A stretch of 64,000 nucleotides of DNA from an uncultured Verrucomicrobiota bacterium (GTDB taxonomy: Bacteria > Verrucomicrobiota > Kiritimatiellia > CAIVKH01), in contig CALKUH010000040.1 in NCBI GenBank assembly GCA_937996795.1, positions 1 through 64,000 of the forward strand, written 5' to 3'. The position numbers and the translations under genes are program-made. The stretch's first letter is position 1, and every line of letters begins with the position of its first letter. The notes below the pieces were generated by a model that saw only the letters and a program-made list of their open reading frames with translations, had not been told where the DNA came from and did no database searches. Below, in pieces: positions 1 through 9,290 of this stretch.

Positions 1-686
1 ATGCCGGCCACCGAGAGCACCGCACCGACGGCCGCGACGGTCAGCGGGGACCACGCGAATTCCGCCAGACGCGGGCCGGCGAACTGCCAGAAGAGCAGGC
101 CCGCGCCGGTGCCGATCAGCAGGCCGCCGATCACGCCCTCCCACGTCTTCGCCGGCGATACACGCGGGATCAATTTGTGCCGGCCGATGGCGCAGCCGAC
201 GGAATAGGCGCCGATGTCGGTGCATTTCACGACGACGACCAGGAAGAGCAGGAGCATGCGCCCGGTGTCATCGCCCCACGCGGTCAGCAGCTTGATGATG
301 AAATTGAACAGGAACCCGACGTACATGACGCCCAGCAGCGTGCCCGCGAGGCTGTCCCACGGGCGCTCGGCCTTGGCGTGGAACAACTGGCGCAACAGGA
401 TGAGAGCGAAGCCGGCAAAAAGGACCAGGCCCTCGACCTCCGCGCGGTGCGGGCAATCGAAGTGATACGCGAGCCACGTGGAGGCGATCAGCAGCAGGCC
501 GGCGATGGTGCCCACCACGTTGAAGCGGGGAATCTGGCGCGCCTCGAGCAGGGCGTAGAATTCCCAAAACGCGAGGAAGGCGATCAACAAGAGCACCGGC
601 AGGACGGCCCACGGCGGGAAGAGGAACACGGCCGCCAGCAGCGCGCCGCCCATGAGAATGCCGCTCTGGAGGCGATGTCGCAGCAT
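1..686 (-). CDS. cdsA: Phosphatidate cytidylyltransferase, C-terminus cut by window edge
   Basis: CdsA converts phosphatidic acid and CTP to CDP-diacylglycerol, the precursor of bacterial phospholipids, in the inner membrane. About 228 codons are visible; the reading frame is still open at base 1. The translation is a chain of hydrophobic segments and carries the family signature SPAKTWEGVIGG near residue 190, preceded by the conserved KCTDIGAY stretch. The ATG at 686 lies five bases after the uppS stop, so the two genes are very probably co-transcribed. The uppS-cdsA order is common in bacteria and supports the call. The start was chosen because translation from this ATG begins with the short basic N-terminus and first hydrophobic helix expected of the family. 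Confidence 0.93.
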   Translation of the reverse strand, partial: MLRHRLQSGILMGGALLAAVFLFPPWAVLPVLLLIAFLAFWEFYALLEARQIPRFNVVGTIAGLLLIASTWLAYHFDCPHRAEVEGLVLFAGFALILLRQLFHAKAERPWDSLAGTLLGVMYVGFLFNFIIKLLTAWGDDTGRMLLLFLVVVVKCTDIGAYSVGCAIGRHKLIPRVSPAKTWEGVIGGLLIGTGAGLLFWQFAGPRLAEFAWSPLTVAAVGAVLSVAG

Positions 687-691
687 ACGGC

Positions 692-1404
692 CTATTTGAT
701 GTCCCCGAAGCGGCGGTGGCGGGAGCGATAGACCTCGAGGGCCTCAAGGAATTGCGGCTCCCGGAAATCCGGCCACATGACCGGCGTGACATACAGCTCC
801 GCGTAGGACAACTGCCAGAGGAGAAAATTGCTGATGCGCATCTCGCCGCTCGTGCGGATCATAAAATCCGGGTCGGGCACGTCGGGCAGGTAGAGGTGCT
901 GCGCGATGGTTTCCGGCGTGATTTTTTTCGGGGCCAGCGAACCGGCCTGCACTTTTTCGGCAATCGCCTTCACCGCGTCGGTGATTTCCTGCCGGCCGCC
1001 ATAGCTCAACGCGAGGATCAAGTGCCCCTCGGTGTAGTGGGCGGTCTCTTCGATGACGGCTTCGAGGTCGCGGCGGACGGCGGACGGGAGGTCCTGGATG
1101 TGGCCGATGACGCGGAGGCGCACCCGGTGCTTGTGCAATTCGTCGGCCTGGTCGCGGAGAAATTTGCGAAGCAGGCCCATCAACCCGGTCACTTCCGGGC
1201 GCGGGCGCACCCAGTTTTCCGAGCTGAACGCGTAAAGCGTCAGGTATTTTACGCCCGCCTTGCGGCAGGCCAGCAGGATGGCGCGCACCGACTCGGCCCC
1301 GACATGGTGTCCGCGTATGCGCGGCAGGCCCCGCGCCTTGGCCCAGCGCCCGTTGCCATCCATGATGATGGCGACATGTGCGGGAACACCTGACGGGACG
1401 TTGC

Positions 1405-1408
<4 letters not shown>
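692..1408 (-). CDS. uppS: Undecaprenyl diphosphate synthase (isoprenyl transferase)
   Basis: This 238-residue cytosolic cis-prenyltransferase condenses isopentenyl diphosphate onto farnesyl diphosphate, giving the lipid carrier for peptidoglycan and surface glycans. The signature MDGNGRWA is at residues 16-23, with the catalytic aspartate at 17. The later conserved block with IRTSGE and SNFLLWQ is intact. Length is normal for the family. The ATG at 1408 overlaps the purA stop in an ATGA arrangement, which argues for translational coupling. The frame stays open further upstream inside purA, but that stretch is not UppS-like. Its product is the likely carrier for the polysaccharide machinery encoded through the rest of the window. 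Confidence 0.97.
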
Positions 1409-2703
<1,295 letters not shown>

Positions 2704-2794
2704 CAATGCCTCGTTACTCGGTGGTGCGCCGGGGTGACGCGTGATGATTGCCGTTGCGCAAACGTCGGCAGGCTAGGACATGGGTGTGGGTGGG

Positions 2795-3784
2795 TCAACC
2801 TGAAACCGGGATTCGGGGCGCGCGGCCCCATGCGCGGAAGTGGTCGAGGTACAGCACCTCGCCGGGGCGCGGGTGATCGAGGAAGAGCCAGAGGGTCTGG
2901 ACGCGCGACAGGTCCAGCGGACGTCCGCCCGGGGTGCGCGCGAACGCTTCCAGGTCGATCGAAATTTGGTTCGCCCCCGGCTGCAGGTCCACGGGGACCT
3001 GTACGCGCTCCGCATAGGTGGGAAACGGGCGGTCGTCCATCCGGATCCAGAGCACGCGCGCCGCGTCGCCCTCATAAAAAACATCCAGCGACAGGCGGTT
3101 GTAGCCGCGCCAATCGAGCACGCCGTCGGCGAGGTAGGCGCCGGGATAGGCTCCGCCGTCGCCGGTCACCTCGAGTTTCAGCGCATAGCGGCCGTGGGTG
3201 GCGTGGTCCGGGGTCTGGCTCAGGCGGCAGCCCTCGGCGATCCAGCGGCTGACCTCGGCGGGGCGCTCAAAGGAATCGATCAGCGGGAACTGGCGCAGGG
3301 CGAACAGCCGATCCACCGCCACGATCGCGAGCGGCGCACAGGAGGCGATGAACAGGAGGCCGGCCGTGGCGCAAAGCCAGCGTTTCGCGCGTCCCGAAGC
3401 CGAGCGCAGCCCGAGGTACACGGCCGCGACCGCGAAGCTGCCCGCGGTGCCGAGGGCGACATCGAGCCACGCGGCGGAACGGCCGGCGAGCGGCTGGATC
3501 AGCTCAATGAGCAGGGCGAGCACGACGGCCGCCCCGGCCACGACGCCGGCCTTGGCAACCGCCGTATGGTGGCGCGGCCAGAAATTCAGCAGGATGGCGG
3601 CCAGGATCGCGAACAGGGGAAAGTGCAGGAAATCGCGGCTGACGGCGACGATCCGTCCGCCCTCCGAACCACCCGTCGGCACAAAAAACATCGCCAGCAG
3701 CGTGGCCGCTGCGAGCAGGATCGGCCAGCGGAGGCGCATGCGGGCAAGGAGCAGTTGGCGGAGAGATGGGTGCGATGAGGCCAT
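2795..3784 (-). CDS. VanZ-like membrane protein with C-terminal beta-sandwich domain (copy 1)
   Basis: The 329-residue protein starts with about five hydrophobic segments (roughly residues 15-150). They contain the VanZ-type signature LIELIQPLAGRSAAWLDV, meaning the ELIQ motif followed by the conserved aspartate. Residues from about 175 to the end form a soluble beta-rich domain with the pattern seen in galactose-binding-like CBM folds: LSLDVFYEGDAARVLWIR, then a NQISIDL strand and a closing LYLDHFRAWG. VanZ itself confers low-level teicoplanin resistance, but most family members have no known role, so no drug-resistance function is inferred. The next gene upstream has the same architecture and ends 18 bases before this start. 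The ATG at 3784 is preferred to the GTG one codon earlier. Confidence 0.8.
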   Translation of the reverse strand: MASSHPSLRQLLLARMRLRWPILLAAATLLAMFFVPTGGSEGGRIVAVSRDFLHFPLFAILAAILLNFWPRHHTAVAKAGVVAGAAVVLALLIELIQPLAGRSAAWLDVALGTAGSFAVAAVYLGLRSASGRAKRWLCATAGLLFIASCAPLAIVAVDRLFALRQFPLIDSFERPAEVSRWIAEGCRLSQTPDHATHGRYALKLEVTGDGGAYPGAYLADGVLDWRGYNRLSLDVFYEGDAARVLWIRMDDRPFPTYAERVQVPVDLQPGANQISIDLEAFARTPGGRPLDLSRVQTLWLFLDHPRPGEVLYLDHFRAWGRAPRIPVSG

Positions 3785-3802
3785 CACGAATAGCCGTCTT
3801 GT

Positions 3803-4774
3803 TTAGCGCACCAATCGCACGTTATCGAGAAAGAAGATTTCGTCGCCGTGCACCTGGTCGAGGAAGAGTCCCCATCGCCAGATCGTGGAGGCGTCGAGCG
3901 GACGACCCGATGTCGTCACCAGCAGGCGATCGAGGTCAAGGCAGATCCGGTTGAGCCCCGGGGAGAGGCGGATTTGCTGTTGGGCCCGGTCGGTGTACGG
4001 CGGGTTGTCCCGCTGGTCGTCGACCCGGACCCACAGATCGCGTTCCCGCGCGCCCGCAAGGTAGATGTCGAGGCACAAGCGGCGGCAGTCCGACCAGTCG
4101 CGGCGGCCATCCGTCATGAACAACCCGGGATACACGGCGCGTTTCGAGCGCACCGCTACGCGCAGCGCGTGCCGGCCCTCGGTGGCCTGCTGCGTCACAC
4201 GCGAAATCCGCACGCCTTGAAACCACCAGCGGCCCAGCTCCGACCGGGTCTCAAACGAAGCCAGTTCCGGAAACCGCGCGGTCGCCTGCAATCGGTCCGC
4301 CAGCACCCAGAACACCGGCCAGACCGCCAGCAGCCCGACCAGCACCACGCTCCCCATCGCGGCATACGGTTTCCAGCGGGAGGCGCTGTAAAGGGCTTCC
4401 GCCGCCCAGACTCCGGCACAACCGCCCGCCGCGGACACGATGAAGTCCCGAAGATCCGGATCGCGACCCGTGTAGCGCTGTAAGAGCTCAACGGCGCCCG
4501 CAGCCAGCAACACGGCCAGCATGCGAAGCGGCAGGTGGTGGGGCATGCGAAGGCGGGGCAGCACGCCCGAGCGAAGCGTCATGCCGATCCAGAAAAACAG
4601 CGGGAGATGCGCGGCCGATTCCACCGCCTGGAACAAACGCCCATCGAACGGCCAGGGCACCGGCGTCATCAAGGCGAGGAGAACGCAGGCGCTTCCACCC
4701 CACCAGATCGCGGGACCCAGGTGGTGGCGCGCGGGTATGGCGGTTGGGGCGCTCACGGGTTGTCGCGCCATCAT
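3803..4774 (-). CDS. VanZ-like membrane protein with C-terminal beta-sandwich domain (copy 2)
   Basis: A 323-residue paralogue of the downstream gene with the same layout: four or five membrane segments with VELLQRYTGRDPDLRDF as the VanZ-type signature, a further membrane helix, then a soluble domain of about 160 residues ending IFFLDNVRLVR. The soluble half contains RLCLDIYLAGARERDLWVRVDD, LNRICLDLDRLL and WRWGLFLDQ, which line up with the equivalent strands in copy 1. This suggests tandem duplication followed by strong divergence. The two adjacent ATG codons at 4774 and 4771 are the plausible starts. The open frame extends farther upstream, but that part overlaps the divergent SDR gene and is not VanZ-like. 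Confidence 0.8.
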   Translation of the reverse strand: MMARQPVSAPTAIPARHHLGPAIWWGGSACVLLALMTPVPWPFDGRLFQAVESAAHLPLFFWIGMTLRSGVLPRLRMPHHLPLRMLAVLLAAGAVELLQRYTGRDPDLRDFIVSAAGGCAGVWAAEALYSASRWKPYAAMGSVVLVGLLAVWPVFWVLADRLQATARFPELASFETRSELGRWWFQGVRISRVTQQATEGRHALRVAVRSKRAVYPGLFMTDGRRDWSDCRRLCLDIYLAGARERDLWVRVDDQRDNPPYTDRAQQQIRLSPGLNRICLDLDRLLVTTSGRPLDASTIWRWGLFLDQVHGDEIFFLDNVRLVR

Positions 4775-4877
4775 AGCAGCGAAGCGGCGGGAAATCCTGA
4801 AGAATGTTCGACCGCGGAATCTGCTTTCGCGCGCCCGCGCGCAACGGTATGGTTTCGCCTTCCATTCGGGAACCCTC

Positions 4878-5966
4878 ATGTCCGTTGCGATCGTCACCGG
4901 GGCCTCCGGTCTCGTCGGTTCAGAGAGCGTGCGCACCCTCGATGCGTTGGGGTTGGACGTGCTCGGGATCGACAATGACATGCGCCGCTATTTTTTCGGC
5001 ACGGAGGCCTCCACCCAGCCCGTCGCCGACCAGTTGCGCGCCACCTGCCGGCGCTTCCGCCCTGACACGACGGACATCCGCGACCATGTGGCCGTGGACC
5101 GCCTGTTCGGCCGCTATGGGCGGGCCATTTCGCTGGTCATCCACACGGCGGCCCAACCGTCCCACGACTGGGCCGCGCAGGAACCGCTGACGGATTTCAG
5201 CATCAATGCCACCGGCACCCTCCACGTGTTGGAGGCGACGCGCCGGCACTGCCCCGAGGCAGTCTTCATTTTCACCTCGACCAACAAGGTCTATGGCGAC
5301 ACCCCCAACCGCCTTCCGCTGCGCGAGGAGGAAACCCGGTGGGAGCTGCCGCCCGATCATCCCTTTTTTGCGCACGGCATTGATGAATCCATGTCGATCG
5401 ACCACTCCAAGCATTCGCTGTTCGGCACCTCCAAGCTGGCGGCCGACCTCCTAGTGCAGGAATACGGGCGCTATTTCGGCATGCGCACGGGCATTTTCCG
5501 GAGCGGCTGCGTCTCGGGCGCCCGGCACGCCGGCGCGGAGCAGCACGGGTTTCTCGCGTATTTGATCAAGTGCGCGGTCACGGGCCGGACGTACCGCGTG
5601 TGCGGCTACAAGGGCAAACAGGTCCGGGACAACATCCACAGCGCGGACCTCGTGGACGCCTTCATGCACTTCTTCCGCGCGCCGCGGAGCGCGGAGGTGT
5701 ACAACATCGGCGGCGGACGGGACAGCCACTGCTCGCTGATGGAGGCGGCGGCGCTTTGCGAAAAGCTCGCGGGGCGTCCGCTGGCCCGGACCTATCTGGA
5801 CACCCCCCGCAGCGGCGACCACATCTGGTGGATCAGCAACACCCGGCGTTTCCGGTCGCACTATCCCGGCTGGCGCGTGACACGCGACGTGTCGTATATT
5901 CTCAACGAATTGGTGGAACAAAACCGGAGCCGCTGGCTGGACGACGAACGCGCGGCCGCCGGCTGA
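4878..5966 (+). CDS. NAD-dependent epimerase/dehydratase, CDP-paratose 2-epimerase-like
   Basis: An extended short-chain dehydrogenase/reductase of 362 residues that should act on a nucleotide sugar in the cytosol. The dinucleotide-binding motif TGASGLVG is at residues 7-14. The segment FTSTNKVYGDTPN and the later GKQVRDNIHS resemble the CDP-paratose (tyvelose) 2-epimerase group. The usual YxxxK catalytic pair reads LFGTSK, so the tyrosine position appears to be phenylalanine. From memory, relatives of this subgroup share that change, but I could not check it. It is the first gene of a three-gene plus-strand operon; the next starts 25 bases later. The ATG at 4878 sits directly before the Rossmann fold; the longer upstream open frame covers the divergent VanZ gene. 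Confidence 0.85.
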   Translation: MSVAIVTGASGLVGSESVRTLDALGLDVLGIDNDMRRYFFGTEASTQPVADQLRATCRRFRPDTTDIRDHVAVDRLFGRYGRAISLVIHTAAQPSHDWAAQEPLTDFSINATGTLHVLEATRRHCPEAVFIFTSTNKVYGDTPNRLPLREEETRWELPPDHPFFAHGIDESMSIDHSKHSLFGTSKLAADLLVQEYGRYFGMRTGIFRSGCVSGARHAGAEQHGFLAYLIKCAVTGRTYRVCGYKGKQVRDNIHSADLVDAFMHFFRAPRSAEVYNIGGGRDSHCSLMEAAALCEKLAGRPLARTYLDTPRSGDHIWWISNTRRFRSHYPGWRVTRDVSYILNELVEQNRSRWLDDERAAAG

Positions 5967-5991
5967 ACGGCACAGGAAGGACTACAGCGCT

Positions 5992-7644
5992 ATGCAAGAA
6001 CAACCGCGGGTGGCGGTCGTGGGGATGGGCTATTGGGGCAAGAACCTCGTACGCAACTTCTTCAATCTCGGCGCACTCAACACCATTTGCGACACGGAGG
6101 CGGCGCGCGAGGAGCAGATCCGCAAGCAGTATCCGGGCGTAACGTTCACGGCGGACTACGACGCCGTCCTGCGCGATCCAGCGATCAGCGGCATTGTGCT
6201 GGCCACACCGGCGGCCACCCACTACGAGCTGGCGCGGCGCGCGCTGGAGGCGGGCAAGGATGCCTTCGTCGAGAAACCGCTTTCGCTGACCACGCAGCAC
6301 GGCGAGGCGCTGGTGCAGCTCGCGGAACAGCGCCGGCGCATCCTGATGGTCGGACACATCCTGCACTATCACCCCGCCATCATCCGGCTGCAGGAAATGA
6401 TCTCCACCGGCCAGCTCGGCCAGGTGCGCTACATCTACTCCAACCGTCTCAACATCGGCAAAATCCGGACGGAGGAAAACATCCTCTGGAGTTTCGCGCC
6501 GCACGACATCTCCGTGTTGCTCGCGCTGCTCAACGAGATGCCCGCCCAGATCACGTGTTCCGGCGGCGCCTGGCTGCACCAGGAGGTGCACGACGTCACC
6601 ATGACGCAACTCCGTTTCCCAAGCGGCGTGCACGCGCACATTTTCGTGAGCTGGCTGCACCCGTCGAAGGAACAGAAGCTCGTGATCGTGGGCGCGGAAA
6701 AAATGGCGGTCTTCGACGACACCGCCGAGCACAAGCTGCTGCTCTATCCGCATCGCGTTGAATGGAAAAACCGCATACCGACCGCGGTCAAGGCGGACGC
6801 GGAAATCGTCCCCCTCCCCGCCGATGAACCGCTCAACATGGAATGCCGCCAGTTCCTTGACAGCATCCGCACCCGCACTCCGCCCCGCACGGACGGACGC
6901 GAAGGGTTGCGGGTGCTCAAGATTCTTGAAGCCTGCCAAGCCTCGTTGAAAGGCCGGGGCGCACCCGTCGGCGTGGCTGGCGCGGATGCGCAGGCCGCCT
7001 ATACCGTCCACCCTTCGGCCTACGTCGACGAGGGCGCGCAAATTGGCAAAGGCACCAAAGTCTGGCACTTCGCCCACGTCATGCGGGGCGCGGTGATCGG
7101 CGAGCGGTGCATCCTCGGACAAAACGTGAATGTGGATGGCGGCGCGGTGATCGGCAACAACGTCAAGATCCAGAACAACGTGTCGGTCTATTCCGGCATC
7201 ACGGTGGAGGATGACGTTTTTCTCGGCCCCTCCTGCGTGCTGACCAACGTGTCCAATCCACGCTCGCAGGTGAACCGGCACAGCCTGTATGAGCGAACTC
7301 TGCTGAAAAAGGGCTGCTCGGTCGGCGCCAACGCCACCATTGTCTGCGGCGTGACCGTCGGCCGCTATGCCTTTGTTGCGGCGGGATCGGTGGTGACCAA
7401 GGATGTTCCGGATTACGCGCTGGTCATGGGCAATCCCGCCCGCCAGCACGGCTGGATGAGCCGCCACGGGCACCGCCTCGGGGCGCCCGACGCCGAAGGG
7501 TTCATGCGCTGCCCTGAATCGGGGCATCGCTACCGCGTCGAAGCGGACGGCACGCTGAAGTGCCTCGACCTTGGAGAAGAAACACCGCTCCCCCCTGCCC
7601 TGACGAAGGGCGAAAAGTCGTACCGCGACTTCAAACAGGGCTAA
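5992..7644 (+). CDS. Fused sugar-nucleotide dehydrogenase and N-acetyltransferase (WbpB-WbpD type)
   Basis: A 550-residue fusion. Residues 1 to about 315 form a Gfo/Idh/MocA oxidoreductase with VGMGYWGKN at 10-18 and the conserved EKP at 94-96. From about residue 336 a left-handed beta-helix acyltransferase begins with HPSAYVDEGAQIGKG and runs through hexapeptide repeats to VMGNPARQHGW. A short tail with two cysteines (CPESGHRYR and later KCLDL) resembles the tail of WbpD-like enzymes. In the Pseudomonas pathway, WbpB oxidises the C3 hydroxyl of UDP-GlcNAcA and WbpD acetylates the C3 amine made by WbpE. Here both steps sit on one chain, and the WbpE-like gene follows. AGGAAGG lies about 12 bases before the ATG. 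Confidence 0.92.
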   Translation: MQEQPRVAVVGMGYWGKNLVRNFFNLGALNTICDTEAAREEQIRKQYPGVTFTADYDAVLRDPAISGIVLATPAATHYELARRALEAGKDAFVEKPLSLTTQHGEALVQLAEQRRRILMVGHILHYHPAIIRLQEMISTGQLGQVRYIYSNRLNIGKIRTEENILWSFAPHDISVLLALLNEMPAQITCSGGAWLHQEVHDVTMTQLRFPSGVHAHIFVSWLHPSKEQKLVIVGAEKMAVFDDTAEHKLLLYPHRVEWKNRIPTAVKADAEIVPLPADEPLNMECRQFLDSIRTRTPPRTDGREGLRVLKILEACQASLKGRGAPVGVAGADAQAAYTVHPSAYVDEGAQIGKGTKVWHFAHVMRGAVIGERCILGQNVNVDGGAVIGNNVKIQNNVSVYSGITVEDDVFLGPSCVLTNVSNPRSQVNRHSLYERTLLKKGCSVGANATIVCGVTVGRYAFVAAGSVVTKDVPDYALVMGNPARQHGWMSRHGHRLGAPDAEGFMRCPESGHRYRVEADGTLKCLDLGEETPLPPALTKGEKSYRDFKQG

Positions 7645-7688
7645 TGCGAGATCGACAGACCGGATTCCGTCAGTAAGGTACTCCCCCT

Positions 7689-9203
7689 ATGAACTTGATT
7701 CTGGCCAGCGACGTTGTAGTGGACGCCTGCACGGCGCCCTCCATCGAGAACAGCGCATACGGAAACATCCGCGCCCGCGCGCATCAGCGCGGCGATGCGC
7801 TGTGGATATACGTCGGCGTCACGCCGACACTGGCGCCCCGCGCGATGCAAACGGCGGGCGCCGTTCGCGGCGAGGTGGAGTCGCGGTTGCGGGCCATTCT
7901 TGCGGAATGCCAGGGGCTGGCGGCGCTCCCCGCGGAAAGCGAACTCGCCCTGCAACCAGACGCGGAACTCGCGCAATCGCTGGCGGCGGCCAAACGCCTC
8001 GGTCCTGATACAAGGCTGGTGACCGGACAGCCGGCTCGCGTGCAAACCGCGGGCGCTGCGGCGCTTTCACCCGATGCCTACCTCGGGTTGCCCGCGAAGG
8101 CGAAGGAGATCCCCTTCATTGATCTCGAGCGCCAGCAGGCCCGCATCCGCGCCGGACTGGAGACCGCGCTCCACCGGGTGTTGCACCACGGCCAGTACAT
8201 TCTCGGTCCCGAAATCGCCGAGATGGAGAAACAACTCGCCGCGTATGTCGGCGTGAAGCACGCCATTTCCGTCGCCAGCGGCACGGACGCCCTCCTGATT
8301 GCCCTCATGGCGCTGGACATCGCGCCGGGCGATGAGGTCATCACCGTGCCGTACACGTGGATTTCAACCGCCGAGGTCATCGCGCTACTGCGCGCGAAAA
8401 CGGTGTTTGTCGACATTGAACCGGGCTCCATGAACATGGATCCCGCGAAGCTGGAAAAAGCGATCACCGCAAAGACCAAGGCGATCATGCCGGTCGGTAT
8501 CTATGGCCAATGCGCGAACATGACGGCCATCAACGCGATCGCGGCCCGGGCCGGCATCCCCGTCATCGAGGACGCCGCCCAGTGTTTCGGCGCGACCCAT
8601 CACGGGAAGCGTTCCTGCGCGCTCAGCTTGATTGGCTGCACCTCCTTTTTTCCCAGCAAGCCGCTGGGCTGCTATGGCGACGGCGGCGCGATGTTCACGC
8701 CGGACGACGCGCTGGCCGACAAGATGCGCCAGATCCGCGTCCATGGCCAGAAGGTCAAACACCAGCATCCGGTCGTGGGCATCAACGGCCGCATGGACAC
8801 GCTGCAAGCGGCAGTGGTCATTGAAAAGCTCAAGATCTTCGACGACGAGTGCCGCCTGCGTGTCGAGATCGCCCGGCGCTACAATGAACTGCTCAAGGGT
8901 ATCCCGGGCCTCGTCACCCCCGCCATTTCGGAAGGCAACACGTCGGTGTATGCCCAGTACACGATCCTGATCAAGGATCCGGACGCCGCGGTGAACGCGC
9001 TCAAGAAGGAAGGCATCCCGGCGGTCTCCTACTACCGGGTTCCCCTCCACCTGCAAGGCGCCTTCAGCGATCTCGGCCATGCCAGGGGCGACTTCCCCGT
9101 CGCCGAGCGCATTGCGTCCGAATGCCTGAGCCTGCCGATGTCCCCCTATATGACGGCAGCCGAGCAGGAAAAAATTGCCGCCGTGCTTCGCAAGTCAGCC
9201 TGA
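7689..9203 (+). CDS. DegT/DnrJ/EryC1 aminotransferase (WbpE type) with N-terminal PIN-like domain
   Basis: Residues from about 139 to 504 form a normal-length PLP-dependent sugar aminotransferase. EIPFIDLERQQ opens the domain, SGTDALLIAL and VIEDAAQCFGA follow, and FFPSKPLGCYGDGG contains the Schiff-base lysine (residue 324). This matches enzymes that aminate a 3-keto sugar nucleotide, the step between the two halves of the preceding fusion protein. Residues 1 to about 130 are extra for this family. They look like a PIN domain: NLILASDVVVDAC as first strand, then AAAKRLGPDTRLVT and ALSPDAYL as the closing strand pattern. The acidic residue usual after LVT is replaced by GQ, so nuclease activity is doubtful. 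No internal ATG lies close to the aminotransferase domain, which supports a real fusion. Confidence 0.88.
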   Translation: MNLILASDVVVDACTAPSIENSAYGNIRARAHQRGDALWIYVGVTPTLAPRAMQTAGAVRGEVESRLRAILAECQGLAALPAESELALQPDAELAQSLAAAKRLGPDTRLVTGQPARVQTAGAAALSPDAYLGLPAKAKEIPFIDLERQQARIRAGLETALHRVLHHGQYILGPEIAEMEKQLAAYVGVKHAISVASGTDALLIALMALDIAPGDEVITVPYTWISTAEVIALLRAKTVFVDIEPGSMNMDPAKLEKAITAKTKAIMPVGIYGQCANMTAINAIAARAGIPVIEDAAQCFGATHHGKRSCALSLIGCTSFFPSKPLGCYGDGGAMFTPDDALADKMRQIRVHGQKVKHQHPVVGINGRMDTLQAAVVIEKLKIFDDECRLRVEIARRYNELLKGIPGLVTPAISEGNTSVYAQYTILIKDPDAAVNALKKEGIPAVSYYRVPLHLQGAFSDLGHARGDFPVAERIASECLSLPMSPYMTAAEQEKIAAVLRKSA

Positions 9204-9290
9204 TCCCGGCCGGCACGGATCATCGGTGCGAGTTCGCTTGCAGGGCGGGGACTGCGGATCCGCCGGATCGCCCCTCGCGCCCCCGCCTGA

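Noticed and set aside
2795..4774. Glycopeptide resistance function from the VanZ similarity
   Set aside because: The VanZ family is broad and most members are not resistance genes; no vanH, vanA or vanX-like gene is nearby and the fused outer domain points to another role.
9247..9274. GC-rich hairpin between the aminotransferase and the giant gene as a terminator
   Set aside because: Only a 5-base stem (GATCC/GGATC) with mismatched outer pairing is visible and there is no T-tract.
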